Source: CAYQTL01 sp964420405 (GTDB lineage Bacteria > Acidobacteriota > Thermoanaerobaculia > Thermoanaerobaculales > Sulfomarinibacteraceae). From it: a DNA stretch of 56,244 bases. Below, one piece after another: positions 11,822 through 19,601 of this stretch. Position numbers and translations under genes: made by a program. Under the pieces are notes generated by a model that was not told where the DNA came from, did no database searches, and saw only the letters and a list, made by a program, of their open reading frames with translations. Every line of letters begins with the position of its first letter. Position 1 is the stretch's first letter. Where the stretch lies: positions 1-56,244 of the forward strand of contig CAYQTL010000023.1 of assembly GCA_964420405.1 (NCBI GenBank), written 5' to 3'.

Positions 11822-12402
11822 TGCAGGTCGGCGTCCTCGCGCTGCAGGGTGACTGGGCCGCCCACGCGGCGGTGCTGCGACGGATCGGTGCGGCGGCACG
11901 GCCGGTCCGGACCGTGACCGACCTCGGCGAGGTCGACGCCCTCGTGCTGCCCGGCGGCGAGTCGACGGCGATGCTCCGGCTGATGTCCGACGACGGCCTC
12001 GAGACCGCCCTCGCCGGCCGGCTCGCGGCCGGTCTTCCCGTGCTCGCGACCTGCGCCGGCGTGATCCTGGTCGCCTCCCGGGTGGCGCCCGCCCAGCGCT
12101 CGTTCGCGGTCCTCGACGTCGCGGTCGAGCGCAACGCCTACGGCCGCCAGGTCCACTCCACGGTGGCGCCGGTCGCCCTCGAGCCGGACCTCGGGGCACC
12201 GGCCACCGTCGACGGCGTGTTCATCCGCGCCCCCCGGATCGTCGCGGTCGGACCCGGTGTGCGGGTTCTCGGGCGGCGCGGTCCGGATGCCGTGCTGGTG
12301 CAGCAGGGCGCTGTCCTCGCCGCCACCTACCACCCCGAGCTGACCGGCGACGACCGGCTCCACCGGCGGCTGGTCGCCGCCGCCGAGGTCGCCCGTGTCT
12401 GA
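11821..12402 (+). CDS. pdxT: Pyridoxal 5'-phosphate synthase, glutaminase subunit PdxT
   Basis: PdxT is a class I glutamine amidotransferase that hydrolyses glutamine and channels ammonia to PdxS. The 193 residues begin MQVGVLALQGDWAAHAAVL. The glutaminase elements are visible: LPGGEST, the nucleophile cysteine in ATCAGVILVA, and the His-Glu pair in TYHPELTGD. The gene overlaps the pdxS stop by one base, implying coupled, stoichiometric synthesis. An ATG two codons upstream is also possible. Confidence 0.96.
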   Translation: MQVGVLALQGDWAAHAAVLRRIGAAARPVRTVTDLGEVDALVLPGGESTAMLRLMSDDGLETALAGRLAAGLPVLATCAGVILVASRVAPAQRSFAVLDVAVERNAYGRQVHSTVAPVALEPDLGAPATVDGVFIRAPRIVAVGPGVRVLGRRGPDAVLVQQGAVLAATYHPELTGDDRLHRRLVAAAEVARV

Positions 12403-12540
12403 GGCGGGCATCCCCGGGTACGGGAACCGGGTCGGCGTCACACCGAGCCCCGCCTGCGGCTCCCCGTGGCTCCTCCCCGGCGCCGGGATGTCGCCGGCGG
12501 CGCGGCCGCCGATCGTGGCCGCGGCCGTTCGGTCCGGTCG

Positions 12541-13482
12541 GTGACCGCCGCGGTCGACCGGGCGCTCGCCGCGCTCGCGGGTCGCGTCCTGTGCGCGGCG
12601 CCACCCGGCACGCCGCGACCGCCCACCACCCTGCTGGGCGAGCGCTTCTGGTCCGCTCCGGCGGAGGCGGAGGCCCTGCTCGACGACCTTCTCGGGCCTC
12701 CCTCCCACCGGGCCACGGCCTTCGGCGTTCGGGCGGCATGGCCGGTGTGGAAGACCGGCGCGGGCCTCGTGGCGCCCGGCCTGCCGGAGCCGGTCTCACC
12801 GGCGAGCCGTGACGCGGCCGGCGGCGCCTACCGGTGGACCGGCGGCGCCGTCCTGCGCGAGGCGGCGGGCCGCGAGGCGCCTGTGATGGTTCTCGACGAC
12901 GCGCAGACCGCCGCCGCCGAGCCCGCCTTCGAGCTCCTCTGGTTCGCCGACCAGGAGCGACGCACGGTGGCCGCCGGCTGGCTGCAGATCGACGACCTGT
13001 TCGCCTGCACCCACCTGCCCGCCACTCCCGACGTGGTCGCCGACGCGCTCCGCCGGCCGGGGGTCCCGCGGGCTCCGGAGCCCTGTCCCGTCGCCCTCTC
13101 CCCGGCGGCCCCGGGCCCGGCCACGCTCGAGGTCGGTCGCGGCCGCACGCTGCACTGCCGCGACAGCTGGCGCGACCCCGCCGACGTGACCGCCGCCCGC
13201 ACCGGCGTGTCATCGGTCCGGCTCGCGCCCGGGGACGCGCTCGAGGCAGTCTGCGAGGACCACCGCGTCGTCCGGTTCCACGTCGCGGCCGGCCGACGCG
13301 GCTGGCGGCTCGAGCGGCTCACGGGCGACGACCCGTACGACGTCCTCGAGGCGTTCGAGGACGACGGGCGGGTGGTGCTGCGGGTCACCCCGGTGGCGGC
13401 CGTCGACCTGGCGCGGATGGAGACCCGGCGACGGATCGCCTTCGACCTCTACGGCCTGCTCGTGAGCCTGGCGGAGAGCTGA
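12541..13482 (+). CDS. Uncharacterised protein
   Basis: I do not recognise this protein. The frame is long and GC-rich at third positions like its neighbours, and is probably real. The start could be GTG 12541 (313 residues, VTAAVDRALAALAGRVLC) or GTG 12466 (338 residues). It has no signal peptide, no clear membrane segment and no familiar motif. It is rich in Ala, Pro and Arg, with an AFELLWFADQERRTVAAGW stretch in the middle and an Arg/Glu-rich C-terminal part. It follows pdxT on the same strand and converges on the minus-strand hydrolase gene. No function is assigned. Confidence 0.6.
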   Translation: MTAAVDRALAALAGRVLCAAPPGTPRPPTTLLGERFWSAPAEAEALLDDLLGPPSHRATAFGVRAAWPVWKTGAGLVAPGLPEPVSPASRDAAGGAYRWTGGAVLREAAGREAPVMVLDDAQTAAAEPAFELLWFADQERRTVAAGWLQIDDLFACTHLPATPDVVADALRRPGVPRAPEPCPVALSPAAPGPATLEVGRGRTLHCRDSWRDPADVTAARTGVSSVRLAPGDALEAVCEDHRVVRFHVAAGRRGWRLERLTGDDPYDVLEAFEDDGRVVLRVTPVAAVDLARMETRRRIAFDLYGLLVSLAES

Positions 13483-13539
13483 GTCGGCGGCCCGGCCCGC
13501 GCCCGCCGGGTGGCTCGACCGCCGCTGCCGCCGCGCCGT

Positions 13540-14319
13540 CTACCAGCTGTACGTCCGGCCCTGCTCGAGCTCCCGCGCGGGCCAGGGAAGGTCGGCCGCG
13601 GCGAGCTCGCGACGCAGCTCGTCCACGTACGGCGGTTTGAAGTGGTACACGAGCACCTCGGCCCGGCGCGACAGCTTGGCGAGCTCGTCGGCCAGCATCG
13701 CCGGCGTGAGGTGGAGGCTGATCTCCGCGACGTCCCGCAGGCGGTCCGGGAACGAGCACTCCACGATCACCGCCGCGAGGTCCTCGGTGGCGTTGGCCAC
13801 CTCCCACACCCGCTCTGTCGGGCCGGTGTCCGAGGTGAACAGGAGGCTGCGTCCGCCCTGGCGCAGCAGCAGGCCGACCGTGGGCACGATGTGGTTGACC
13901 GGGATCGCGGTCACCTCCAGCGGACCACCCGGCAGCCCCCCGATCACGAACGGCTCCTCGGCCTCGATCTCCTCGAACACGACCGAGGGGTACAGCTGGT
14001 TGGGGATCCGCGTGAAGTCCGGCCATGTGTCGTTGTTGAACAGGTGGCGCCGGACGCCCGCCAGCACCTGCTTCGGGCAGTAGATCGACACCGGTTCCGA
14101 GCTGACGCCGAAGCTGTTCTCGATCAGGAACGGCAGGGTCGCGGTGTGGTCCATGTGGGTGTGGGTCAGCAGGACGTGCCGGATCGACCGCTGCTCGTCG
14201 ATGGTGAGGGCCCTGGTGATGGCGCCCGCGTCGATCGCCACGGCGCCGTCCAGCAGGAAGGACGTCATGCGACAGTGGGGGTCGTCGCCGCCGAAGCTGC
14301 CCAGGACCCGGAGGTGCAT
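13540..14319 (-). CDS. Metallo-beta-lactamase-fold hydrolase, class II cyclic-nucleotide phosphodiesterase-like
   Basis: The 259-residue protein has the metal-binding HxHxDH motif (H53-T-H55-M-D57-H58), further ligand regions IPVNHIVPTVG and FTSDTGPTERVWEVAN, and a C-terminal ISLHLTP histidine. The wording around SDTG and VIVECSFP resembles class II 3',5'-cyclic nucleotide phosphodiesterases. RNase Z-like or other hydrolase roles remain possible. No signal peptide is seen, so it is probably cytoplasmic. The ATG at 14319 lies 6 nt downstream of a TATACT box, so the mRNA is probably leaderless. It diverges from dprA. Confidence 0.8.
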   Translation of the reverse strand: MHLRVLGSFGGDDPHCRMTSFLLDGAVAIDAGAITRALTIDEQRSIRHVLLTHTHMDHTATLPFLIENSFGVSSEPVSIYCPKQVLAGVRRHLFNNDTWPDFTRIPNQLYPSVVFEEIEAEEPFVIGGLPGGPLEVTAIPVNHIVPTVGLLLRQGGRSLLFTSDTGPTERVWEVANATEDLAAVIVECSFPDRLRDVAEISLHLTPAMLADELAKLSRRAEVLVYHFKPPYVDELRRELAAADLPWPARELEQGRTYSW

Positions 14320-14325
14320 GGACGC

Positions 14326-14331
14326 AGTATA
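14326..14331 (-). promoter_or_regulatory. -10 box of the metallo-hydrolase gene (leaderless)
   Basis: TATACT on the minus strand (5 of 6 matches), with 6 nt between the box and the ATG. Transcription would be expected to begin at or next to the start codon. No Shine-Dalgarno sequence is available. Confidence 0.6.
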
Positions 14332-14356
14332 CCCACCCGCCGCCCCGCGGGACGGG

Positions 14357-14362
14357 TACCAT
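14357..14362 (+). promoter_or_regulatory. -10 box of dprA (leaderless)
   Basis: TACCAT on the plus strand, 6 nt before the GTG start of dprA. The geometry is the same as in the divergent gene, whose -10 box lies 25 bp away. Confidence 0.5.
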
Positions 14363-14368
14363 CGAGGG

Positions 14369-15421
14369 GTGCCGACGGACCACGCCGAACGCAGCCTGCG
14401 TCTCGCGCTGGTGCTGGCGGGAGCCACCGGCCCCGTCCGGCGCCTGGTGGCGGCCGAGGGGCTCGGCGCGGTCGCCGGTCGGCGCGCGCCCGCGGCCCTC
14501 GGGCGGGAGCGCGCCGCGCGGGTCCGCCGCGCCCTCGACGGCGAGACGGACCGCGTGGCGGCCGCGGCGGGGGCAGCCGGCTGGCGGTGGGTCGTCCCCG
14601 GCCAGGACGGGTATCCGCCGCGGCTGCTGGTGGCGACCGATCCACCCCTCGGCCTGTTCGTCCGCGGTCGAGTCGCCGACGCGCCGGCGGTCGCCCTCGT
14701 GGGCGCCCGCCGGGCGACGGCCTACGGTCGCCAGGTCGCGCGCCTGCTCGGCGGGGAGCTGGCGCGCGCCGGGGTGGTGGTGGTCTCGGGAATGGCGCTC
14801 GGCGTCGACGCGGCGGCCCACGAGGGCGCGGTCGAGGCGGCCGGCGTCACCTGGGCCTTCTGGGGGGCCGGACCCGATCGGGTCTACCCGCCCCAGCACC
14901 GGCGCCTGGCCGAGGCGATCGCGGTCGCCGGCGCCCTTCTCACCGAGTACCCCCCTGGAGCGCCCCCGCGCCGGCACCACTTCCCGGAGCGCAATCGCCT
15001 GATCGCGGGCGCCTCGGACGCCGTGGTGGTGGTCGAGGCGGCAGCCCGATCCGGCGCGCTCCTCACCGCCCGGCTCGCCCTCGACGAGGGGCGCGACGTG
15101 CTGGCGGTGCCCGGCAGCGTGCTGTCGGATCTGTCGGTCGGCCCCAACGCCCTGCTGCGGCTCGGGGCGCGCCCGGCGATCACCCCGCGCGACGTCCTCG
15201 ACGCGATCGGGGTGACACCGCCGGCGCCCCGCGAGGTCCCGGCCTCCTCTCCCCTGGTGGAGGCGATCCCGGCCGGCGCCGCCGCGTCGGTGGACGAGCT
15301 GGCCGCCACCGCCGGCCGCACGGTGGCGGACGTGCTGCCGGATCTGCTGGAGCTGGAGCTTCGGGGCGAGGTCGAGCGGCAGGCGGACGGCCGCTACGCC
15401 CGCCGGCGCGGCGGGAAATAG
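14369..15421 (+). CDS. dprA: DNA processing protein DprA
   Basis: DprA binds incoming single-stranded DNA and loads RecA during natural transformation, and also acts in general recombination. The 350 residues contain the Rossmann-like core: LVGARRATAYGRQVA, VVVSGMALGVDAAAHEGAV, the FPERNRLIAGASD block, and SGALLTARLALDEGRDVLAV. A C-terminal winged-helix-like segment follows. The GTG at 14369 is chosen because it sits just after a -10 box and matches the family start. trmFO lies downstream. In Firmicutes topA separates these two genes, but it is absent here. Confidence 0.94.
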   Translation: MPTDHAERSLRLALVLAGATGPVRRLVAAEGLGAVAGRRAPAALGRERAARVRRALDGETDRVAAAAGAAGWRWVVPGQDGYPPRLLVATDPPLGLFVRGRVADAPAVALVGARRATAYGRQVARLLGGELARAGVVVVSGMALGVDAAAHEGAVEAAGVTWAFWGAGPDRVYPPQHRRLAEAIAVAGALLTEYPPGAPPRRHHFPERNRLIAGASDAVVVVEAAARSGALLTARLALDEGRDVLAVPGSVLSDLSVGPNALLRLGARPAITPRDVLDAIGVTPPAPREVPASSPLVEAIPAGAAASVDELAATAGRTVADVLPDLLELELRGEVERQADGRYARRRGGK

Positions 15422-15462
15422 TGGCGCGGTCCGGCCGCGTTGGCCCGCCCGGAGGGTCGCCC

Positions 15463-16815
15463 ATGGAGGTCGTCGTCGTCGGAGGAGGTCTCGCCGGAAC
15501 CGAGGCCGCGTGGCAGCTCGCCGAGGCCGGCGTCGACGTGCGCCTGGTGGAGATGCGGCCGCGGCGGCCGACCCCCGTCCACCGGACCGGGCACCTCGCC
15601 GAGCTGGTCTGCTCCAACTCGCTGCGCGGCGATGCGCCGACCCAGGCGGTCGGCGTGCTCAAGCGGGAGATGGCCGCGCTGGAGTCGCTCGTGATCGCCA
15701 CCGCGCGCGCCGCCGCCGTGCCCGCCGGCGGCGCCCTGGCGGTGGACCGCGAGGGTTTCGCCGCCGCCGTCACCGCGGCGATCACGGCCCACCCGCGCAT
15801 CCGGGTCGAGCGCGCCGAGCTCGACGCGGTGCCGGAAGGGCCCGCGATCGTCGCCACCGGCCCGTTGACCTCGCCGGGGCTGCACGCCGCACTCGAGGCC
15901 CTGCTCGGCGAGGGCGCGCTCTCGTTCTTCGACGCAGTCGCCCCGATCGTCGCCGGCGACTCCCTCGACCACACCCGGCTGTTCCGCGCCTCCCGCTACG
16001 GCAAGGGGGGGGACGACTACCTCAACGCACCGCTCGACCGTCCCGCCTATGAAGCGTTCGTCGCGGCGTTGCGGGCTGCGGACACGGTCGCGTTCCGCGA
16101 CTTCGAGGCCGCCGCCGTCCGCTACTTCGAGGGCTGCCTGCCGGTCGAGGTGATGGCCGAGCGCGGGCTCGACACCCTGCGCTTCGGGCCCATGAAGCCG
16201 GTCGGCCTGACCGACCCCGCCACGGGCCGCCGTCCCTGGGCGGTGGTCCAGCTCCGTCAGGACGACCTCGCCGCCGAGCACTGGAACCTGGTCGGCTTCC
16301 AGACCAAGCTCACGATCCCCGAGCAGAAGCGGGTCTTCAGGACCCTCCCCGGGCTCGAGCAGGCGCGGTTCGTCCGCTGCGGCATGATTCACCGCAACAC
16401 CTTCGTCAACGCCCCGCGGCACCTGGACCGGACGTTGCGCCTGAAGCGGCGCCCGTCGGTCCGGCTGGCCGGCCAGCTGACCGGGGTCGAAGGCTATGTG
16501 GAGTCGGCCGCCACCGGCCTGATCGCCGCCCGCTGCCTGCTCGCCGAGCTCGCCGGGGCCGAGCCGGTGCCGCCGCCGCCCGCGACCGCGCTCGGCGGCC
16601 TCGTCCGTCACCTCACGGAGCGCTCGGCGGCCCGGTTCGAGCCCGCCAACGTCAGCTGGGGCCTGATGGTGACGCCCGAGGCCCTGGGCGGGGTGCGCGA
16701 CCGGGCGGAGCGACGCCGCCGTCACGCGGAGCTCGCCATCGCCGCCGCCGCGGCCTGGGGCGCCGCCGGATGCCGCCGGCTGCCCGCGGCTGCCCCGGCG
16801 TCCGCCGGGGAGTGA
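15463..16815 (+). CDS. trmFO: Methylenetetrahydrofolate-tRNA-(uracil-54-C5)-methyltransferase TrmFO
   Basis: TrmFO is an FAD enzyme that uses methylenetetrahydrofolate to make ribothymidine at position 54 of tRNAs. The 450 residues open with the FAD-binding motif VVVVGGGLAGTEAAWQLAE. The family signatures ELVCSNSLRG, FRASRYGKGGDDYLNAP, FGPMKPVGL and the C-terminal GQLTGVEGYVESAATGL are present. The start ATG 15463 follows a GGAGGG ribosome binding site. The frame is open far upstream, but that part overlaps dprA. Confidence 0.96.
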   Translation: MEVVVVGGGLAGTEAAWQLAEAGVDVRLVEMRPRRPTPVHRTGHLAELVCSNSLRGDAPTQAVGVLKREMAALESLVIATARAAAVPAGGALAVDREGFAAAVTAAITAHPRIRVERAELDAVPEGPAIVATGPLTSPGLHAALEALLGEGALSFFDAVAPIVAGDSLDHTRLFRASRYGKGGDDYLNAPLDRPAYEAFVAALRAADTVAFRDFEAAAVRYFEGCLPVEVMAERGLDTLRFGPMKPVGLTDPATGRRPWAVVQLRQDDLAAEHWNLVGFQTKLTIPEQKRVFRTLPGLEQARFVRCGMIHRNTFVNAPRHLDRTLRLKRRPSVRLAGQLTGVEGYVESAATGLIAARCLLAELAGAEPVPPPPATALGGLVRHLTERSAARFEPANVSWGLMVTPEALGGVRDRAERRRRHAELAIAAAAAWGAAGCRRLPAAAPASAGE

Positions 16816-16857
16816 ACCTTCCACCGTCGCGACGCGTCTCTCGTCGTGGAGACGACG

Positions 16858-17091
16858 ATGTCGACACCGCAGACCCGGACCGCCACCGCCCCCTGCGCGG
16901 GGCCCTCCTCCTCCACCGACCGGCCGGCGCTGGTGATCGCCGACGACGGCCACCGCGCGGAGCTGGTGGTCGTGCCACCTCCGGCACGCCCGGTGCCGGG
17001 TGACCGGCTGCACCACCGGGGCGCCGTCTGGACGATCACCGGTCGTCGCGCGTGCGGTCGGGTGCTGGTGGCCGAGCCGGCCGGGCGCTGA
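16858..17091 (+). CDS. Small uncharacterised protein
   Basis: A 77-residue frame begins at ATG 16858, preceded by GGAG at a normal distance. A GTG at 16846 would add four residues. The first 22 residues are Thr/Ser/Pro-rich. The rest reads as a small beta-rich domain with alternating hydrophobic strands (RPALVIADDGHRAELVVV, VPGDRLHHRGAVWTITGR, GRVLVAEPAGR). Third-position GC matches neighbouring genes. It lies 42 bp after trmFO and overlaps the convergent xerC gene by 56 bp. I assign no function. Confidence 0.5.
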   Translation: MSTPQTRTATAPCAGPSSSTDRPALVIADDGHRAELVVVPPPARPVPGDRLHHRGAVWTITGRRACGRVLVAEPAGR

Positions 17092-18016
17092 GGCCCCCGC
17101 CGTCGTCCTGCGACCGCGGATGGCTCTCGCGGTGGACCCGCATCAGCCGCGCCAGGTCGACCGTCGTGTACACCTGGGTGGTCGCGAGCGAGGCGTGGCC
17201 GAGGAGCTCCTGGATCGCCCGCAGGTCGAGCCCGGCCTCCAGCAGATGGGTGGCGAAGGCATGCCGCAGGGCGTGGGGATGGAGGCGGCGGACCTCGGAG
17301 GTGCGACGCACGGCGGCGTCGAGGATCCGTCGCACCGAACGGTCCGTCAGCCGGCCACCGCGCTGGTTGACGAACAGCGGCTCGTCGTCGCCTTCGACCC
17401 GCTTCCGCCACGCGGCGCGGTCCGGCAGGTACGCCCGGATCGCCTCCTGGGCGGCGCGGCCGAACGGCACGATCCGCTCCCGGCGGCCCTTGCCGCGGAC
17501 CCGCAGCAGGCGGTCGCCGAGCCGGACGTCCACGAGGTCGACCCCCACCAGCTCGGCGACCCGCACCCCCGCGCCGTACAGCAGCTCCACCAACGCCCGG
17601 TCGCGGCGTCCGGCCGGGTCGTCCGGGAAGGTCTCGAAAAGGGCGTCGAGGTCGCTGCGCTCGACCACCTCCGGGGGCCGTCGCCGGGCGCGGAGGTGGG
17701 GCACCGCCACCGCGGGGTTGGCGGCGACGACGCCCTCGCCGACCAGGAATCTGAAGTAGCTGCGCAGCGACGCCAGGATCCGCTCCACCGACCGCGCGGC
17801 GAGGCGCCGCTCGTACAGCCGTGCGAGGTAGGAGCGCACCGTGGCCGGCGTCACCTCGCCCGGAGAGGCGGCTCCGGCCTCGGAGGTCGCGAAGTCGACG
17901 AACGCCGCCAGCTCCCGCCGGTAGGCGACCAGCGTCGCCGGCGCCAGGTTGCGCTCCCACTCGAGGTGCTCGAAGAACCGCTCCTCGAGCCAGGAACCCC
18001 GCTCGTCCGCGGTCAC
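17036..18016 (-). CDS. xerC: Tyrosine recombinase XerC
   Basis: XerC-type recombinases resolve chromosome dimers at dif with XerD and FtsK. The 326 residues contain a core-binding domain with the SAM-like segment LEWERNLAPATLVAYRRELA and a catalytic domain. The first arginine (GAGVRVAEL) is R152. HPHALRHAFATHLLEAG holds the HxxR residues, LGHASLATTQVY the second His, and the nucleophile is Y283. The start is GTG 18016, sharing four bases (GTGA) with the stop of the upstream glycosyltransferase gene. XerC versus XerD cannot be settled here; proximity to dprA-trmFO favours XerC. Confidence 0.9.
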   Translation of the reverse strand: MTADERGSWLEERFFEHLEWERNLAPATLVAYRRELAAFVDFATSEAGAASPGEVTPATVRSYLARLYERRLAARSVERILASLRSYFRFLVGEGVVAANPAVAVPHLRARRRPPEVVERSDLDALFETFPDDPAGRRDRALVELLYGAGVRVAELVGVDLVDVRLGDRLLRVRGKGRRERIVPFGRAAQEAIRAYLPDRAAWRKRVEGDDEPLFVNQRGGRLTDRSVRRILDAAVRRTSEVRRLHPHALRHAFATHLLEAGLDLRAIQELLGHASLATTQVYTTVDLARLMRVHRESHPRSQDDGGGLSARPARPPAPDRTRDDR

Positions 18017-18792
18017 GGCCGGGCCTCGTCGGCGCCGGGCCGGGCCGGCAGCCTGCCCGTCAGCCGGCGCAGCCACAGCCCGAGAAGCTCGGAGAGCATC
18101 TCCGCCGAGTGTCGCACCGGCCGCACCCGCGACGCCTCGACGTGGCGCCAGGCGACCGGAACCTCCGCGACCGGCACGCCCCAGCGCCCGAGCAGCAGCA
18201 GCAGCTCGACGTCCCAGGCGAACCCGTCCACCTCCATGACCCCGGCGAGGTCGCGGGCCAGCGGTCCCGGCAGCAGCTTGAAGCCGCACTGGGTGTCCCG
18301 GACCCCGCGCACCGCCAGCGCCCGCACGACGAGGTTGAACGCGCGTCCCATCAGGTCCCGGTACCAGGGCTGGCGCACCTCGATGCGACTGCGGTCGACG
18401 GCGCGGGAACCGATCGCGACCCCGTCCTCTCCCGCCGCCGCGAGCAGCGTCCGCAGCTCCTCGATCGGCGTCGCGAGGTCGGCGTCGGACACCAGCACCC
18501 GCCGCCCCCGGCTGGCGGCGAAGCCGCTGCGGACCGCCGCGCCCTTGCCGCGGTTGCGGTCGTGACGGACGACCTCGAGCACGATGCCCGCAGGCAGGGG
18601 GCAGGCGACCGCGGCCGTCGCCGTGCCGTCGCGGGAGCCGTCGTCGACGACCACGATCTCGGATGGGAGCAGCCCCGGCGAGCCCGCGAGGTGGGTGCCG
18701 ACGGCGGCGAGGGTGGACGGCAGACGCGCCGCCTCGTCGTACGCCGGAACGACCACCGTCAGCACCGGGTCTTCGGAGGCAGACCGTTGCAT
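18013..18792 (-). CDS. Family 2 glycosyltransferase, polyprenyl-phosphate sugar synthase-like
   Basis: The 259-residue protein has a GT-A fold of the DPM1/ALG5 kind, which transfers a sugar from a nucleotide donor to a polyprenyl phosphate at the membrane. Visible blocks are LTVVVPAYDEAARLPSTL, IVVVDDGSRDGTA, NRGKGAAVRSGF, the DxD-type VSDADLATP and the acceptor region QCGFKLLPG. There are no C-terminal transmembrane helices, which fits ALG5/DPM1-like single-domain enzymes. The donor and acceptor are not determined by the sequence. xerC follows with a four-base overlap. Confidence 0.85.
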   Translation of the reverse strand: MQRSASEDPVLTVVVPAYDEAARLPSTLAAVGTHLAGSPGLLPSEIVVVDDGSRDGTATAAVACPLPAGIVLEVVRHDRNRGKGAAVRSGFAASRGRRVLVSDADLATPIEELRTLLAAAGEDGVAIGSRAVDRSRIEVRQPWYRDLMGRAFNLVVRALAVRGVRDTQCGFKLLPGPLARDLAGVMEVDGFAWDVELLLLLGRWGVPVAEVPVAWRHVEASRVRPVRHSAEMLSELLGLWLRRLTGRLPARPGADEARP

Positions 18793-18830
18793 GCGAAGAC
18801 CTTAGCGAAACCCCGCCCGGATGTCGATGC

Positions 18831-18836
18831 TACAAT
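18831..18836 (+). promoter_or_regulatory. -10 box of the DUF4177 gene
   Basis: TACAAT lies 36 bp before the ATG at 18873. A purine-rich AAGGGGGG ribosome binding site lies close to the start. Confidence 0.5.
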
Positions 18837-18872
18837 CCGGCGATCGGGCTCAGGGCATGAAGGGGGGACGGC

Positions 18873-19064
18873 ATGGCGCCGCAGAGATGGGAGTACAAGA
18901 TCCTGAACATCCGTTCGGAGAACTACCGGATCGACCCCACCCACGACGTCGAGCTCAACGAGCTCGGCCAGCAGGGTTGGGAGCTCGTCGGCATCACCGC
19001 CGTGAACTTCAAGACCGGCGCCACCGACCACATCGGGATGGTGTTCAAGCGCCCCAAGGGGTGA
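18873..19064 (+). CDS. DUF4177 domain protein
   Basis: A 63-residue protein that is almost entirely one DUF4177 domain, recognised by WEYKILNIRSEN, the central LNELGQQGWELVGITAV and the strand DHIGMVFKRPKG. DUF4177 proteins are small, soluble and of unknown function. The gene stands alone between divergent and convergent minus-strand genes and has its own promoter and ribosome binding site. Confidence 0.85.
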   Translation: MAPQRWEYKILNIRSENYRIDPTHDVELNELGQQGWELVGITAVNFKTGATDHIGMVFKRPKG

Positions 19065-19067
19065 GCT

Positions 19068-19601
19068 TCAGGCGTCCTCCGTCCGGAGCGCGCTTCCGGC
19101 GGCCCATGCCAGCAGGCCCCTCCCGGCGGGAGCCGCTGCCGCCGGGAGGCCGCACAGCACCGCCTGCACCAGCGCCACCGTCACGACCCGCGGCACCCGG
19201 CCGGGCGCGACCGCCGCCCCGAACCGCAGACCCGCCATCAGCATCCCCGGGGTGGCGACGCGGACCATCACCGTCACCGCCGCCGCAGCCGTCCACCAGG
19301 CCAGGCCCGCCACCATCGCCCACGGCAGCGCCCGCCACCCGAGCGGATGGCCGGAGACCGCCACCCCGGAGAGCGCGACGGTGGCCACCGCCAGCATCGC
19401 CACCAGGTCGCCCCATGCCGCCGCCGCCGCCTGCAGCGGCGGCACCGGTCGCGCACCCTCGCCGTCTCCGACGACGCCCGCGGTGGGCGTGACAGGGTCG
19501 AGCAGCGGCTCGTCCCGGTTGGCCTCGTCCCGGTCGGCCTCGTCCCGGTCCGTCAGACGGTCCCAGTCGCCGCCGAGCGGTTCTCGGTCGCGGTCGCTCA
19601 T
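19068..19601 (-). CDS. Small integral membrane protein, RDD-like
   Basis: The 177-residue protein has a charged N-terminus with a near-repeat DEADRDEANRDE, then about three hydrophobic segments. The stretch TPGMLMAGLRF resembles the TPGKRLLGLRV motif of RDD-family membrane proteins, but the usual Arg-Asp-Asp residues are not clear, so the assignment is tentative. The ATG at 19601 overlaps the stop of the upstream TPR gene by four bases (ATGA), and the two are probably translated together. It ends 3 bp from the convergent DUF4177 gene. Confidence 0.65.
   Translation of the reverse strand: MSDRDREPLGGDWDRLTDRDEADRDEANRDEPLLDPVTPTAGVVGDGEGARPVPPLQAAAAAWGDLVAMLAVATVALSGVAVSGHPLGWRALPWAMVAGLAWWTAAAAVTVMVRVATPGMLMAGLRFGAAVAPGRVPRVVTVALVQAVLCGLPAAAAPAGRGLLAWAAGSALRTEDA

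Noticed and set aside
16846..17003. Alternative frame 16770-17003 downstream of trmFO
   Set aside because: It begins inside trmFO and has no ribosome binding site. The overlapping frame from 16858 has a better start and protein-like sequence.
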